Assembly: GCA_041393395.1 (NCBI GenBank)
Contig: JAWKKG010000002.1
Span: 682,001-746,000 of the forward strand
Direction: 5' to 3'
From: JAGQIB01 sp041393395
Lineage (GTDB): Bacteria; ARS69
Length of the DNA stretch: 64,000 bases
Shown here one piece after another: positions 9,217 to 17,510 of this stretch. The notes under the pieces were generated by a model, which was not told where the DNA came from, ran no database searches, and was given only the letters and a program-made list of their open reading frames with translations. The position numbers were made by a program, and so were the translations under genes. Position 1 is the stretch's first letter, and each line of letters begins with the position of its first letter.

Positions 9217-9923
9217 CCCCGGGAATCGCCGATCACGCTCTCGCCGCGATCCTCGGGGTGTTGCTTCCGCTGTGGGGAATCTTCGAGCAACGTCGGCTGA
9301 GCTCGCGGATCCTGCGCGGCGACGCGCGCGCCCGCCTGGCGACGTACCGCCTCACGTTCGGACTCGAGTGGGGACTCGCATTCGCGGTGACGTTCGCCTG
9401 GATGGCGAGCGGTCGCTCGCTCGCAGGGTTGCACCTCGGCGTTCCCGATGGTCCGCATTTCGGGATCGGACTCGTGCTCACGGGGCTCGCGTGCGCGTTT
9501 CTGATCGGTCAGATGAGCTGGGCGCTCGGCCGGGAGGAGTCGCTCGACGAGATCCGTCGCGAGGTCGAGCCGCTCCGGGACTTCCTCCCGCACGACGAAG
9601 CGGAGGGCCGCCTGTTCTCCGCGCTCGCGATCACGGCCGGCATCTGCGAGGAGATCCTGTATCGCGGATTCCTCGTGGCCTGGCTGCAGGCGTATCTGCC
9701 GCCGGCCGCGGCTCTGCTCGTGGCCGCTCTCGTGTTCGGGCTCGCCCACGCCTACCAGGGCCTCTCCGGCATCGCGAAGACTACGGGCGTGGCCCTGGTG
9801 ATGAGCGGTCTCGTCGTACTCACCGGTTCGCTCGTCCCCGCGATGCTCGTGCACGCGGTGATGGACCTCACGAGCGGAATCCTCGCCCGCCACGTTCTCC
9901 AGGAAGACCGTCCGTGGGTCTGA
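9213..9923 (+). CDS. CPBP family intramembrane metalloprotease
   Basis: A 236-residue polytopic membrane protein of the CPBP (Abi, type II CAAX-prenyl-endopeptidase-like) family. The three conserved motifs are in order: EEILYRG (EExxxR, about residues 147-153), FGLAHAYQG (FxxxH) and HAVMD, together supplying the Glu/His active site. The physiological substrate is unknown. It starts at a GTG overlapping the rsgA stop (GTGA), so the two are likely co-translated. Confidence 0.88.
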   Translation: MTPGIADHALAAILGVLLPLWGIFEQRRLSSRILRGDARARLATYRLTFGLEWGLAFAVTFAWMASGRSLAGLHLGVPDGPHFGIGLVLTGLACAFLIGQMSWALGREESLDEIRREVEPLRDFLPHDEAEGRLFSALAITAGICEEILYRGFLVAWLQAYLPPAAALLVAALVFGLAHAYQGLSGIAKTTGVALVMSGLVVLTGSLVPAMLVHAVMDLTSGILARHVLQEDRPWV

Positions 9924-10026
9924 CTCCGGCTTCGACACCCCCGCCCGTCCGCCGTGGGCGTGCCGGCGCGCCCCGCCGCCCGGCGGATATCGGGGCGGTG
10001 GACGGGCCCCGCCGGCTCTGGTAAAC

Positions 10027-10044
10027 GAGAGGTTCGAACCTCTC
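10027..10044. promoter_or_regulatory. 18-bp perfect palindrome ahead of the leucine operon
   Basis: GAGAGGTTCGAACCTCTC is self-complementary over all 18 bases and ends 12 bases before the carboxyltransferase ATG, next to its GGAG ribosome site. It could be an operator for a dimeric repressor or a small RNA hairpin (7-bp stem, TCGA loop). Although GGTTCGAACC resembles a tRNA T-arm, the loop would be only 6 bases and no tRNA body surrounds it. No clear -35/-10 pair is visible in the 133-base gap. Confidence 0.6.
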
Positions 10045-10056
10045 CGCGGAGCGGGC

Positions 10057-11664
10057 ATGGAAACCCTGGTCTCACACCTGGATCCCGGCTCGGCGGCGTT
10101 CCGGGAGAACGCCGAGCATCACCGTCGCCTGGTGGACGAGCTGTCCGATCGGCTCGCGACGGCCCGTCGTGGCGGGGGCGACGAGGCGCGCGCACGCCAC
10201 GAGAAGCGCGGCAAGCTGTTCGTGCGCGATCGGGTGGATGCGCTGCTCGACGAAGGCAGTCCGTTCCTCGAGATCGCCCCGCTCGCCGCGTGGGATCTGT
10301 ACGACGGCGCCGCGCCGTCCGCCGGGATCGTCTGCGGCATCGGGCGCGTGCGGGGTCGCGAGGTCCTCGTGATCGCGAACGACGCCACCGTCAAGGGCGG
10401 CACCTACCTGCCGATGACGGTGAAGAAGCACCTCCGCGCGCAGCAGATCGCGCTCGAGAACAAGCTGCCCTGTGTGTACCTGGTCGATTCCGGCGGCGCG
10501 TTCCTGCCCCTGCAGGACGAGGTGTTTCCGGACCGCGAGCACTTCGGACGGATCTTCTTCAACCAGGCGCGGATGTCCGCGGAGGGCATCTCCCAGGTCG
10601 CGGTGGTGATGGGCTCGTGCACGGCCGGCGGCGCGTACGTGCCGGCGATGAGCGACGAGACCGTGATCGTGAAAGAGCAGGGGACGATCTTCCTCGGCGG
10701 TCCGCCGCTCGTGAAGGCGGCGACGGGGGAGGAGATCACGTCCGAGGATCTCGGGGGCGGCGACGTACACACGCGTATCTCCGGCGTGGCGGACCACCTC
10801 GCGGAAGACGATGCGCACGCGCTCGAGATCGCCCGCTCGATCATCGCGCATCTGAACGAAGAGAAGCGCACCCCCGTCGTGCGCGAGGCCGTGGAGCCGC
10901 CGCATCACGACCCGGAGGAGCTGCTGGGCGTGGTGCCGAAGGACCTGCGCACTCCGTACGACGCGCGCGAGATCCTGTGTCGGATCCTCGACGGCTCCCG
11001 CTTCCACGAGTTCAAGGCCCGGTACGGAACGACCCTCGTGACCGGCTTCGGACACCTGCACGGTTTCCCGGTGGCGGTGCTCGCGAACAACGGCGTCCTG
11101 TTCTCCGAATCCGCGCTGAAGGGTGCACACTTCATCGAGCTCGCGTGCCAGCGCGGGATCCCGCTCCTGTTCCTGCAGAACATCACGGGGTTCATGGTCG
11201 GCCGCGACGCCGAGCACGGCGGCATCGCGAAGGACGGCGCGAAGATGGTGAACGCCGTCGCGAACGCGCGCGTGCCGAAGCTCACGGTGATCGTGGGCGG
11301 GAGCTACGGGGCGGGGAACTACGGCATGTGCGGTCGGGCCTACGACCCGCGCTTCCTGTTCATGTGGCCGAACGCACGGATCTCGGTGATGGGCGGCGAG
11401 CAGGCGGCGAACGTGCTGCGGCAGGTGAAGGTCGAGCAGCTCGCGGCGAAGGGCAAGACGCTCAGCGAGGCCGAGCAGCAGGAGTTCATGCGCCCGATCC
11501 TCGAGACCTACGAGCGCGAAGGCAGCCCGTACCACTCCACGGCGCGGCTCTGGGACGACGGCATCATCGACCCTCGCCGCACGCGTGACGTGCTCGGGCT
11601 CGCGCTCTCCACCACCATGAACGCCGAGATCCCGGACACGACGTTCGGCGTCTTCCGGATGTGA
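10057..11664 (+). CDS. liuB: Methylcrotonyl-CoA carboxylase beta (carboxyltransferase) subunit
   Basis: Transfers CO2 from carboxybiotin to 3-methylcrotonyl-CoA in leucine catabolism. At 535 residues it matches the MCC-beta length, and ATVKGGTYLPMTVKKHLRAQ, GGAFLPLQDEVFPD and SCTAGGAYVPAM are MCC-type rather than propionyl-CoA-type sequences. The second crotonase half shows NNGVLFSESALKGAHF and QNITGFMVG. It heads a tightly overlapping operon with a methylglutaconyl-CoA hydratase and HMG-CoA lyase, which supports the assignment. Confidence 0.92.
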   Translation: METLVSHLDPGSAAFRENAEHHRRLVDELSDRLATARRGGGDEARARHEKRGKLFVRDRVDALLDEGSPFLEIAPLAAWDLYDGAAPSAGIVCGIGRVRGREVLVIANDATVKGGTYLPMTVKKHLRAQQIALENKLPCVYLVDSGGAFLPLQDEVFPDREHFGRIFFNQARMSAEGISQVAVVMGSCTAGGAYVPAMSDETVIVKEQGTIFLGGPPLVKAATGEEITSEDLGGGDVHTRISGVADHLAEDDAHALEIARSIIAHLNEEKRTPVVREAVEPPHHDPEELLGVVPKDLRTPYDAREILCRILDGSRFHEFKARYGTTLVTGFGHLHGFPVAVLANNGVLFSESALKGAHFIELACQRGIPLLFLQNITGFMVGRDAEHGGIAKDGAKMVNAVANARVPKLTVIVGGSYGAGNYGMCGRAYDPRFLFMWPNARISVMGGEQAANVLRQVKVEQLAAKGKTLSEAEQQEFMRPILETYEREGSPYHSTARLWDDGIIDPRRTRDVLGLALSTTMNAEIPDTTFGVFRM

Positions 11665-11666
11665 CG

Positions 11667-12449
11667 ATGAGCCTGATCCGGACCGAGCGGGAAGACGGTG
11701 TGGTCCGCGTGTGGCTGAACCGCCCCGAGTCGCGCAACGCGCTCTCGGGCGCGCTGCTCGCGGAACTGCGCGAGGTCCTGGACGGTCTGGCGGAGGACGC
11801 CTCCGTGCGCGTGCTCGTCCTCGGCGGCGAGGGCAAGGACTTCTGTGCGGGCGCCGACCTGAACGAGATGCTGGCTCTCGGTGCGGCGACGAAGGAACAG
11901 AATCGCGCGGACGCGGAGCGCCTCGGCGGCGCGTTCGCCGCGCTCGCGAACTTCCCGCGTCCCGTGGTGGCGCGCGTCCAGGGCAACGTCTTCGGCGGCG
12001 GGGCGGGGCTCGTCGCGTCGTGCGACATCGCGATCGTCGCGCGGGATGCGCGGTTCGCGTTCAGCGAGGTCCGCCTCGGGATCATTCCCGCCGTGATCAG
12101 CCCGTTCGTGGTGCGGCGCCTCGGCGCCGGACTGGCGCGACGTCTGTTCCTCACCGGCGAGCGCTTCGACGGCGCGCGCGCGGCGGAGATCGGGCTCGCG
12201 GCGCGGGCGGTGGACGCCGAGTCGCTGGACGAGGCGGTGAACGAGACGGTGGAGCAGCTCCTGCTGGGCAGTCCGGATGCCCAGCGTCGCATCAAGGTCC
12301 TGGTCCAGGCCGTGAGCGAGCGCGAGCTCGAGGAGGCGTGCGGCCTGACGCCCCAGTTCATCGCCGACGCGCGCGCGTCGGAGGATGGTCAGGAAGGACT
12401 CCTCGCGTTCCGCGAGAAGCGCAAGCCGAAGTGGGCGGAGTCCGCATGA
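11667..12449 (+). CDS. liuC: Methylglutaconyl-CoA hydratase (enoyl-CoA hydratase family)
   Basis: Crotonase-fold enzyme of 260 residues that would hydrate 3-methylglutaconyl-CoA to HMG-CoA, bridging the carboxylase and the lyase. The oxyanion-hole segments are GGEGKDFCAGADL and GNVFGGGAGLVASCD, and RLGIIPAVISPFV is the usual form in methylglutaconyl- and carboxygeranoyl-type hydratases. The ATG at 11667 follows the previous stop by 2 bases. A GTG at 11661 overlapping that stop would add two residues and cannot be excluded. It overlaps the biotin carboxylase gene by 4 bases. Confidence 0.88.
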   Translation: MSLIRTEREDGVVRVWLNRPESRNALSGALLAELREVLDGLAEDASVRVLVLGGEGKDFCAGADLNEMLALGAATKEQNRADAERLGGAFAALANFPRPVVARVQGNVFGGGAGLVASCDIAIVARDARFAFSEVRLGIIPAVISPFVVRRLGAGLARRLFLTGERFDGARAAEIGLAARAVDAESLDEAVNETVEQLLLGSPDAQRRIKVLVQAVSERELEEACGLTPQFIADARASEDGQEGLLAFREKRKPKWAESA

Positions 12450-13948
12450 AGGTCCTCGTGGCGAACCGCGGAGAGATCGCGTGTCGCGTGATGGCGGCGC
12501 TGCGCGAGCGGGGGTGGCGCTCGGTGGCGGTGGCGAGCGAGGCGGATCGCACCGCACTGCACGCGCGCACCGCGGACGAATGCGTGGAGATCGGACCCGC
12601 CGCGGCCGCGCAGTCGTACCTCGACATCGAACGGATCCTGGATGCCGCGAAGCGTTCCGGCGCGCAGGCGATCCATCCCGGTTACGGATTCCTCTCCGAG
12701 AACGCCGCATTCGCTTCCGCGGTGGAGGCGGCGGGACTCGTGTTCCTCGGCCCGCGCGGAGAGACGATGGCGCTGCTCGGCGACAAGCGTCGCGCGCGCG
12801 CGGTCGCGATCGAGGCCGGGGTGCCGGTCGTGCCGGGGTGGGAGGGAGATCCGAGCGATCTCGGCGGGGCCACGAAGGCCGCGGCCGGGATCGGCTGGCC
12901 GGTGCTCGTGAAGGCCGCGCTCGGCGGCGGCGGCAAGGGCATGACGCGCGTGAGCGACGCGCCCGCGCTGTCCGAGGCGCTGGAGGCCGCCGCCCGCGTG
13001 GCGAAGTCCGCGTTCGGCGATGCCTCGGTGTTCCTCGAGAAGGCGATCCCGGCGCCTCGTCACGTCGAGGTGCAGATCTTCGGCGACGGGAAGGGCCACG
13101 TGGTCCATCTCGGCGAACGCGAGTGCTCGCTGCAACGTCGCCACCAGAAGGTGGTCGAGGAGTCTCCGTCCTCCGCGATCGACGCGGACCTGCGGCGTCG
13201 TCTCACGGAAGCGGCGGTCGCGATCGGGCGCGCGGTGAAGTACCGCTCGGCCGGAACGTGCGAGTTCCTCGTCGCGCCGGACGGATCGTTCTATTTCCTC
13301 GAGGTCAACGCGCGCATCCAGGTCGAGCATCCCGTGACCGAGCTCGTCACCGGCCGGGACCTCGTCCATTCGCAGCTCGAGCTCGCGGAAACGGGCGAGA
13401 TGCCGCTCGTGCAGGAGGAGCTCGTGGCGCGCGGGTTCGCGGTGGAGGCGCGCGTCTACGCGGAGGATCCGGACTCCGGGTTCCTTCCGCAGTCCGGTCG
13501 CCTGCTTCGCGTCGAGTTCCCGAGCGGGCCGTGGCTCCGGGTGGACGCGGGCGTCGCCACCGGGGATGAGATCACGCCGCACTACGATCCGATGATCGCG
13601 AAGGTGATCGCGTTCGGCTCCTCGCGCGAGCGCGCGTGGCGACGTCTCGCCCGGGCGCTCGACGCGACGGTCGTGCACGGCCCGGTGACGAACCTGGCGT
13701 TCCTCCGGGAGCTCGTGAGTCGGGAAGACGTGAGGCGCGGCGAGTACCACGTGACGTCGATCGAGGAGACGTTCCTGCCGGAGCGTGCGGGCCGCGTGCC
13801 GGATCTTTCGCTGCTCGTGGCGGCGGCGGCGATCGCGGATCGTCTCGGTCTCTCCGGAAACGGCGTCGCGGCTCGCGTGATCGCGTCGGGCGAAGAGGCG
13901 CCGGTCGACGATCCGTTCGACACGCTCGCCGGGTGGAGGCACTCGTGA
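12446..13948 (+). CDS. liuA: Acyl-CoA carboxylase biotin carboxylase subunit
   Basis: ATP-dependent carboxylation of biotin, first half-reaction of methylcrotonyl-CoA carboxylase. The N-terminal biotin carboxylase core is complete: MKVLVANRGEIACRV, the glycine-rich ATP lid KAALGGGGKGM (near residue 155), EVQIFGDG, and the catalytic FLEVNARIQVEHPVTE (usually NTRLQVEH; Ala replaces Thr and Ile replaces Leu). At 500 residues it stops before the biotinyl domain, which is encoded separately by the next gene. Most MCC-alpha chains of about 660 residues carry that domain in cis. Confidence 0.9.
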   Translation: MKVLVANRGEIACRVMAALRERGWRSVAVASEADRTALHARTADECVEIGPAAAAQSYLDIERILDAAKRSGAQAIHPGYGFLSENAAFASAVEAAGLVFLGPRGETMALLGDKRRARAVAIEAGVPVVPGWEGDPSDLGGATKAAAGIGWPVLVKAALGGGGKGMTRVSDAPALSEALEAAARVAKSAFGDASVFLEKAIPAPRHVEVQIFGDGKGHVVHLGERECSLQRRHQKVVEESPSSAIDADLRRRLTEAAVAIGRAVKYRSAGTCEFLVAPDGSFYFLEVNARIQVEHPVTELVTGRDLVHSQLELAETGEMPLVQEELVARGFAVEARVYAEDPDSGFLPQSGRLLRVEFPSGPWLRVDAGVATGDEITPHYDPMIAKVIAFGSSRERAWRRLARALDATVVHGPVTNLAFLRELVSREDVRRGEYHVTSIEETFLPERAGRVPDLSLLVAAAAIADRLGLSGNGVAARVIASGEEAPVDDPFDTLAGWRHS

Positions 13949-14445
13949 AGGCCATCTACCGTCCCGCGCGCGGCGACGCGATCGACGTGGCCCTGGACGG
14001 CGTGGACGGCACCGCCGTGCGCGCGCGCGTCGGCGACGTCGAGCTCGCGCTGACCGTCACGCCGCTCGGTCCCGGCAGATTCCGCCTCTCGGACGGTGAT
14101 CGCGTCTGGCAGGTGTGCGTGGATCGCGAAGGCACCGCGCGGCACGTCACGATTCCGGGGGTGGGCGAGGCGCGTCTCGAGCGTCTGGAACGCGGGGCGC
14201 GTCGCCGGGAGGCGGGCGAGGGCAGCCTCGCGTCGCCGATGCCGGGCACGGTGGTGAAGGTGCTCGTGGCGGAAGGGGATCGGGTGGAGAAGGGCCAGGA
14301 CCTCCTCGTCGTCGAGGCGATGAAGATGGAGATCAAGGTCGCGGCGCCGATCGCCGGTCGGGTGAAATCGCTCGCCGCGCGCGAGGGCGAGCGTTGCGAC
14401 GGAGGCCAGATCCTCGCCGAGATCGAACCGGAGTCCGCGGAGTGA
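13945..14445 (+). CDS. Biotin carboxyl carrier protein of the acyl-CoA carboxylase
   Basis: A 166-residue carrier that shuttles carboxybiotin between the carboxylase and carboxyltransferase subunits. The C-terminal biotinyl domain (about residues 90-166) contains SPMPGTVVKVLV and VEAMKMEIK, with Lys127 as the predicted biotinylation site. The N-terminal half resembles the BT linker region of MCC/PCC alpha chains, so this looks like the C-terminal third of an alpha subunit on its own. GTG start overlapping the previous TGA. Confidence 0.88.
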   Translation: MKAIYRPARGDAIDVALDGVDGTAVRARVGDVELALTVTPLGPGRFRLSDGDRVWQVCVDREGTARHVTIPGVGEARLERLERGARRREAGEGSLASPMPGTVVKVLVAEGDRVEKGQDLLVVEAMKMEIKVAAPIAGRVKSLAAREGERCDGGQILAEIEPESAE

Positions 14446-15362
14446 GCTGGCCCGCGCGCGTCCGCCTCGTGGAAGTCGGCCCGCGCGACGGACTTCAGAA
14501 CGAGTCCGTTCCCGTTCCCACCGAGCGCAAGATCGAGTTCATCGAGGCCCTGGCCGCGTCCGGCCTTCGCGACGTGGAGGTCACGAGCTTCGTGCGCCCG
14601 GATCGCGTGCCGCAGCTCGCCGATGCGCGCGAGCTGTTCGCCGCGTTGCGTCGCCGGGAGGGAGTGCGGTACTGGGCGCTCGTGCCGAACGCGCGCGGGC
14701 TGGAGACCGCGCTCGAGTGCGGCGTGACGCACGTCGCGGTGTTCACCGCTGCGAGCGAGGGGTTCAACCGGGCGAACGTGAACTCTTCCGTGGAGGAGAG
14801 TCTCGCGCGGCTGAAGCCGGTCGTGGCCGACGCGATCGCCGCCGGCGCGACGGTCCGCGGCTACGTGAGCACGGTGTTCGGATGTCCCTACGACGGTCCG
14901 GTCGACCCCGCGCGCGCGGCCTCCGTGAGCCGGGTCCTGCTCGACGCGGGCTGCGAGGAGCTCTCGCTGGGCGACACGATCGGTGTCGCGGCGCCCCCGG
15001 CCGTGGAGCGCGTCCTCGCCGCGCACGATGCAATGGGTGTCCCGCGCGAGAAGATCGCTCTGCACTTTCACGACACGCGCGGGATGGCGGTCGCGAACGT
15101 CGTGGCGGGACTGGAGGCGGGGATCACGTCCTTCGACGCGTCCGCCGGCGGTCTCGGAGGCTGCCCTTTCGCGCCGGGCGCCACGGGCAACGTCGCCACC
15201 GAGGACCTCGTCTGGCTCTTCGACGAATCCGGCGTGGAGTGCGGGGTCTCGTTCGCCCAGGTGGCGGAAGCGTCCGGGGCGATCGGCGAGCAGCTCGGCC
15301 GGAAGCTCCCGTCCCGCGCCCGGGCCGCGTGGGCGGCGACCCGGATGCGCGGAACGAGCTGA
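14442..15362 (+). CDS. liuE: Hydroxymethylglutaryl-CoA lyase
   Basis: Cleaves HMG-CoA to acetyl-CoA and acetoacetate, the last leucine-degradation step. TIM-barrel DRE-family motifs are VEVGPRDGLQNE near the N-terminus, STVFGCPYDG in the middle, and the catalytic-cysteine loop GGLGGCPFAPGATGNVATED. The GTG start overlaps the carrier-protein stop. Five genes from 10057 are thus linked by overlaps or a 2-base gap. Isovaleryl-CoA dehydrogenase is not in the operon or elsewhere in the window. Confidence 0.92.
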   Translation: MSWPARVRLVEVGPRDGLQNESVPVPTERKIEFIEALAASGLRDVEVTSFVRPDRVPQLADARELFAALRRREGVRYWALVPNARGLETALECGVTHVAVFTAASEGFNRANVNSSVEESLARLKPVVADAIAAGATVRGYVSTVFGCPYDGPVDPARAASVSRVLLDAGCEELSLGDTIGVAAPPAVERVLAAHDAMGVPREKIALHFHDTRGMAVANVVAGLEAGITSFDASAGGLGGCPFAPGATGNVATEDLVWLFDESGVECGVSFAQVAEASGAIGEQLGRKLPSRARAAWAATRMRGTS

Positions 15363-15369
15363 CCGAGCG

Positions 15370-15972
15370 CTACGCCCCGGCCGGCGGATCCGCGGGAACG
15401 CCGACGAACTCCTGACACGAGAAGGCGTTCAGCCAGGGATCGATCGGGTGGCAATCCACCGCGCCCGCGTTCTGCGAGCCGGGACCGATCTCCACGGTCA
15501 CGGAATCCGTCCCCGCCACGGCGTGAATCGTGCCGAGCAGGCGGGCCGAGTCGGGACAGCCGCCGATCGCGAGATCGACGTCGCCCGAGCCCTCCCAGGT
15601 CAGGAACAGCACGTCGGCCGCCGGCGTGAAGTAGTCGGTCTCCGGAAACTCCACACCGTCGCCGAACAGATCGCACTCGAGCGCGGAGAGCCCCATGTTC
15701 GAGGCCACGAGCCACAGGTAGAGGTCGAGGGGGCCCGGCTCGACGATCGCCGTGGTCGCGTTCGGGCTCCCCGGATCGGCGCTCACCGCAAAGTGGAACA
15801 CGCCGTCGATGCGCGGCACGTAGTTGTCGCCCGCGCCACCACCGCCGCCGCCACCGTTGCCGCCGTTCGTGTTCGGAAGTGACGTGGGCCCGAGGCCGCC
15901 GTCCTGCGGATCACACGCGACGATCGTGAACGCGAGGCTCGAGACGAGCAGCCCGCCGTACTTGATTTTCAT
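15370..15972 (-). CDS. Putative lipoprotein of unknown function
   Basis: A 200-residue protein with a lipoprotein signal (MKIKYGGLLVSSLAFTIVAC; the lipobox IVAC puts lipidation at Cys20). A glycine-rich linker follows (GGNGGGGGGG), then a beta-rich domain with several acidic patches and three to four cysteines (ECDLFG, GGCPDSA, VDCHPID, SCQEF). I recognise no family. A start 39 bases upstream is possible, but the ATG at 15972 gives the lipoprotein signal directly. It is the last gene of the leftward amino-acid cluster, 156 bases from its neighbour. Confidence 0.7.
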   Translation of the reverse strand: MKIKYGGLLVSSLAFTIVACDPQDGGLGPTSLPNTNGGNGGGGGGGAGDNYVPRIDGVFHFAVSADPGSPNATTAIVEPGPLDLYLWLVASNMGLSALECDLFGDGVEFPETDYFTPAADVLFLTWEGSGDVDLAIGGCPDSARLLGTIHAVAGTDSVTVEIGPGSQNAGAVDCHPIDPWLNAFSCQEFVGVPADPPAGA

Positions 15973-16128
15973 GAGAGCATCTCCGGGGGAAGCTGTTCCG
16001 GAGATACGCACGAAGCATGCCGGTCGGAGTCCGTGAGGGATCGGCCAAGATCTCTCAAGAACCGGAACGGTCGGCGAGGCGCAGGTCCCGCTCGCGCGGG
16101 GCGTTCGTGCGCGCCGTCGCGGATTGCG

Positions 16129-17385
16129 TCAGTCGACCTTCGTCACGCGTCCCGACGAGCGCGCGGAACCGTGCCGCGCGGACCAGAAGTAGACGCCGGC
16201 CGGTGCTTCGCGACCGGTCTCGTCGCGACCGTCCCATCGGAAGTCGCGGCGCGCGGCATCCGTCGGACGGAGGGTACGGACGCGACGTCCGCGCACGTCC
16301 CAGAGCGTGAGGTCGGCGATGTCCGCGGCCGGCGTCGCGAGGCGGAGCTCGACCTCGTCCCGGAAGGGCTCGGGAAACGAGCGGGAGCGCGCCGCCGGCG
16401 TGCTCGCGTCCACCGCGGTCGGGTGCGGGGTGAACGAGTAGGCGTGCGTCACGGGATTGACGGTGACCCGGCCGAGCGTCGTGTCACGGAAGTAGTCGGA
16501 TCCGGATTGCTGGATCGGCCCCAGGAATGAGTCCCCCGGGAGAACGTCCGGTCGCGGGTACACGGGAGACCATCCGTTCGAGGCGCCCGTGGCCGAGTAG
16601 ACGTACTCGCCGACCCCCACCGCTTCGTAGCCGGAAAGGAGCGCCGAGTACCACGTGTGAAAGAACTGCGACTCGTCGTAGCTCGTGGTGTCGTCGATCG
16701 CCGTGGTCGTCACGCCGAGCACCCGGAATCCGAGCTGGGCACGGTACCCCTCCAGCGCATCCGCCTTCGTTCGCCACTCGGACTCGGTCTCGTACTGGTC
16801 CAGGCGGATCCGGAAACTCTCGTAGAGGTAGAAGTCGGAAGCGTTCGCGTGCGACGCGGTCCCGGCCGGGTTCAGCGGATGGATCGCCGCGTCGAACGCG
16901 TCGGCCGGAACCCAGGCGTTCGCGATCGCGGCGAGGCCTTCCGCGTGCACCCAGTCGAGCGCCTGGTTCTGGCGATCGCGCGACGTTCCGTATTCGTAGC
17001 CGAAATCGTCGAGCAGGACACCGGCCACGCCCATCGCGGCCCACGCCTGGATCGCGCTCTGGATCTGGGCGGGCGTGAGATTCTGGCCGCCGTTCGTGAC
17101 GCCCAGATCCACGTAGCCGAACACGCTCGTGTTCGCGAGTCGCGGGTCCGCCACGAGGGACACCGTGAACGCGTGCTCGGGATGGCTGGCCACCTCGAGG
17201 CCGCCGCCGAGCACGACGTAGTCGTACTCCGCGAACCGGTCCACGGGATCCGTCGGTCCGGGCGCCCCGTGAATGACGGAGGGCCAGCTGTAGTAGACCA
17301 GGAGCTTCTTCGGGGCCACGTCGGCGGCGGCCGACGAGGCGGCGAACAGGGCGAGACCGGTCAGCAGGGGGAACCACGGGCGCAT
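16129..17385 (-). CDS. Secreted TIM-barrel (glycoside-hydrolase-like) protein with FlgD-like C-terminus
   Basis: A 418-residue exported protein. After the signal peptide (ending near SSAAA-D, about residue 21) it begins KLLVYYSWPSVI and continues with VFGYVDLGV, AAMGVAGVLLDDFGYEYG and GLAAIANAW. This spacing of strands with an acidic DD pair resembles the putative polysaccharide-active barrels of the GH114/spherulin-4 type. The substrate is unknown. A FlgD-like Ig module fills the last 80 residues (LTLWDVRGRRVRTL, WDGRDETGREAPAGVYFWS). The ATG has GAGGA upstream; a -10-like TATGCT (minus, 17483-17488) lies in the gap. Confidence 0.72.
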   Translation of the reverse strand: MRPWFPLLTGLALFAASSAAADVAPKKLLVYYSWPSVIHGAPGPTDPVDRFAEYDYVVLGGGLEVASHPEHAFTVSLVADPRLANTSVFGYVDLGVTNGGQNLTPAQIQSAIQAWAAMGVAGVLLDDFGYEYGTSRDRQNQALDWVHAEGLAAIANAWVPADAFDAAIHPLNPAGTASHANASDFYLYESFRIRLDQYETESEWRTKADALEGYRAQLGFRVLGVTTTAIDDTTSYDESQFFHTWYSALLSGYEAVGVGEYVYSATGASNGWSPVYPRPDVLPGDSFLGPIQQSGSDYFRDTTLGRVTVNPVTHAYSFTPHPTAVDASTPAARSRSFPEPFRDEVELRLATPAADIADLTLWDVRGRRVRTLRPTDAARRDFRWDGRDETGREAPAGVYFWSARHGSARSSGRVTKVD

Positions 17386-17510
17386 GCGGGTCCTCGGGGT
17401 TGGCGTCGCCCCGGAGGGCGGACGGCGGGAGTCGGGGCGTCTCTCCGGAATGCGAAGGACGTCGCTCGTTCGCGCAGCGGGGAGCATACGCGATGTGACC
17501 CCGGGGCGGC

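Noticed and set aside
10021..10056. Possible tRNA T-arm (GGTTCGAACC)
   Set aside because: The loop is 6 rather than 7 bases, and no D-arm, anticodon arm or acceptor stem can be built from the preceding 60 bases. It is better described as a palindrome.
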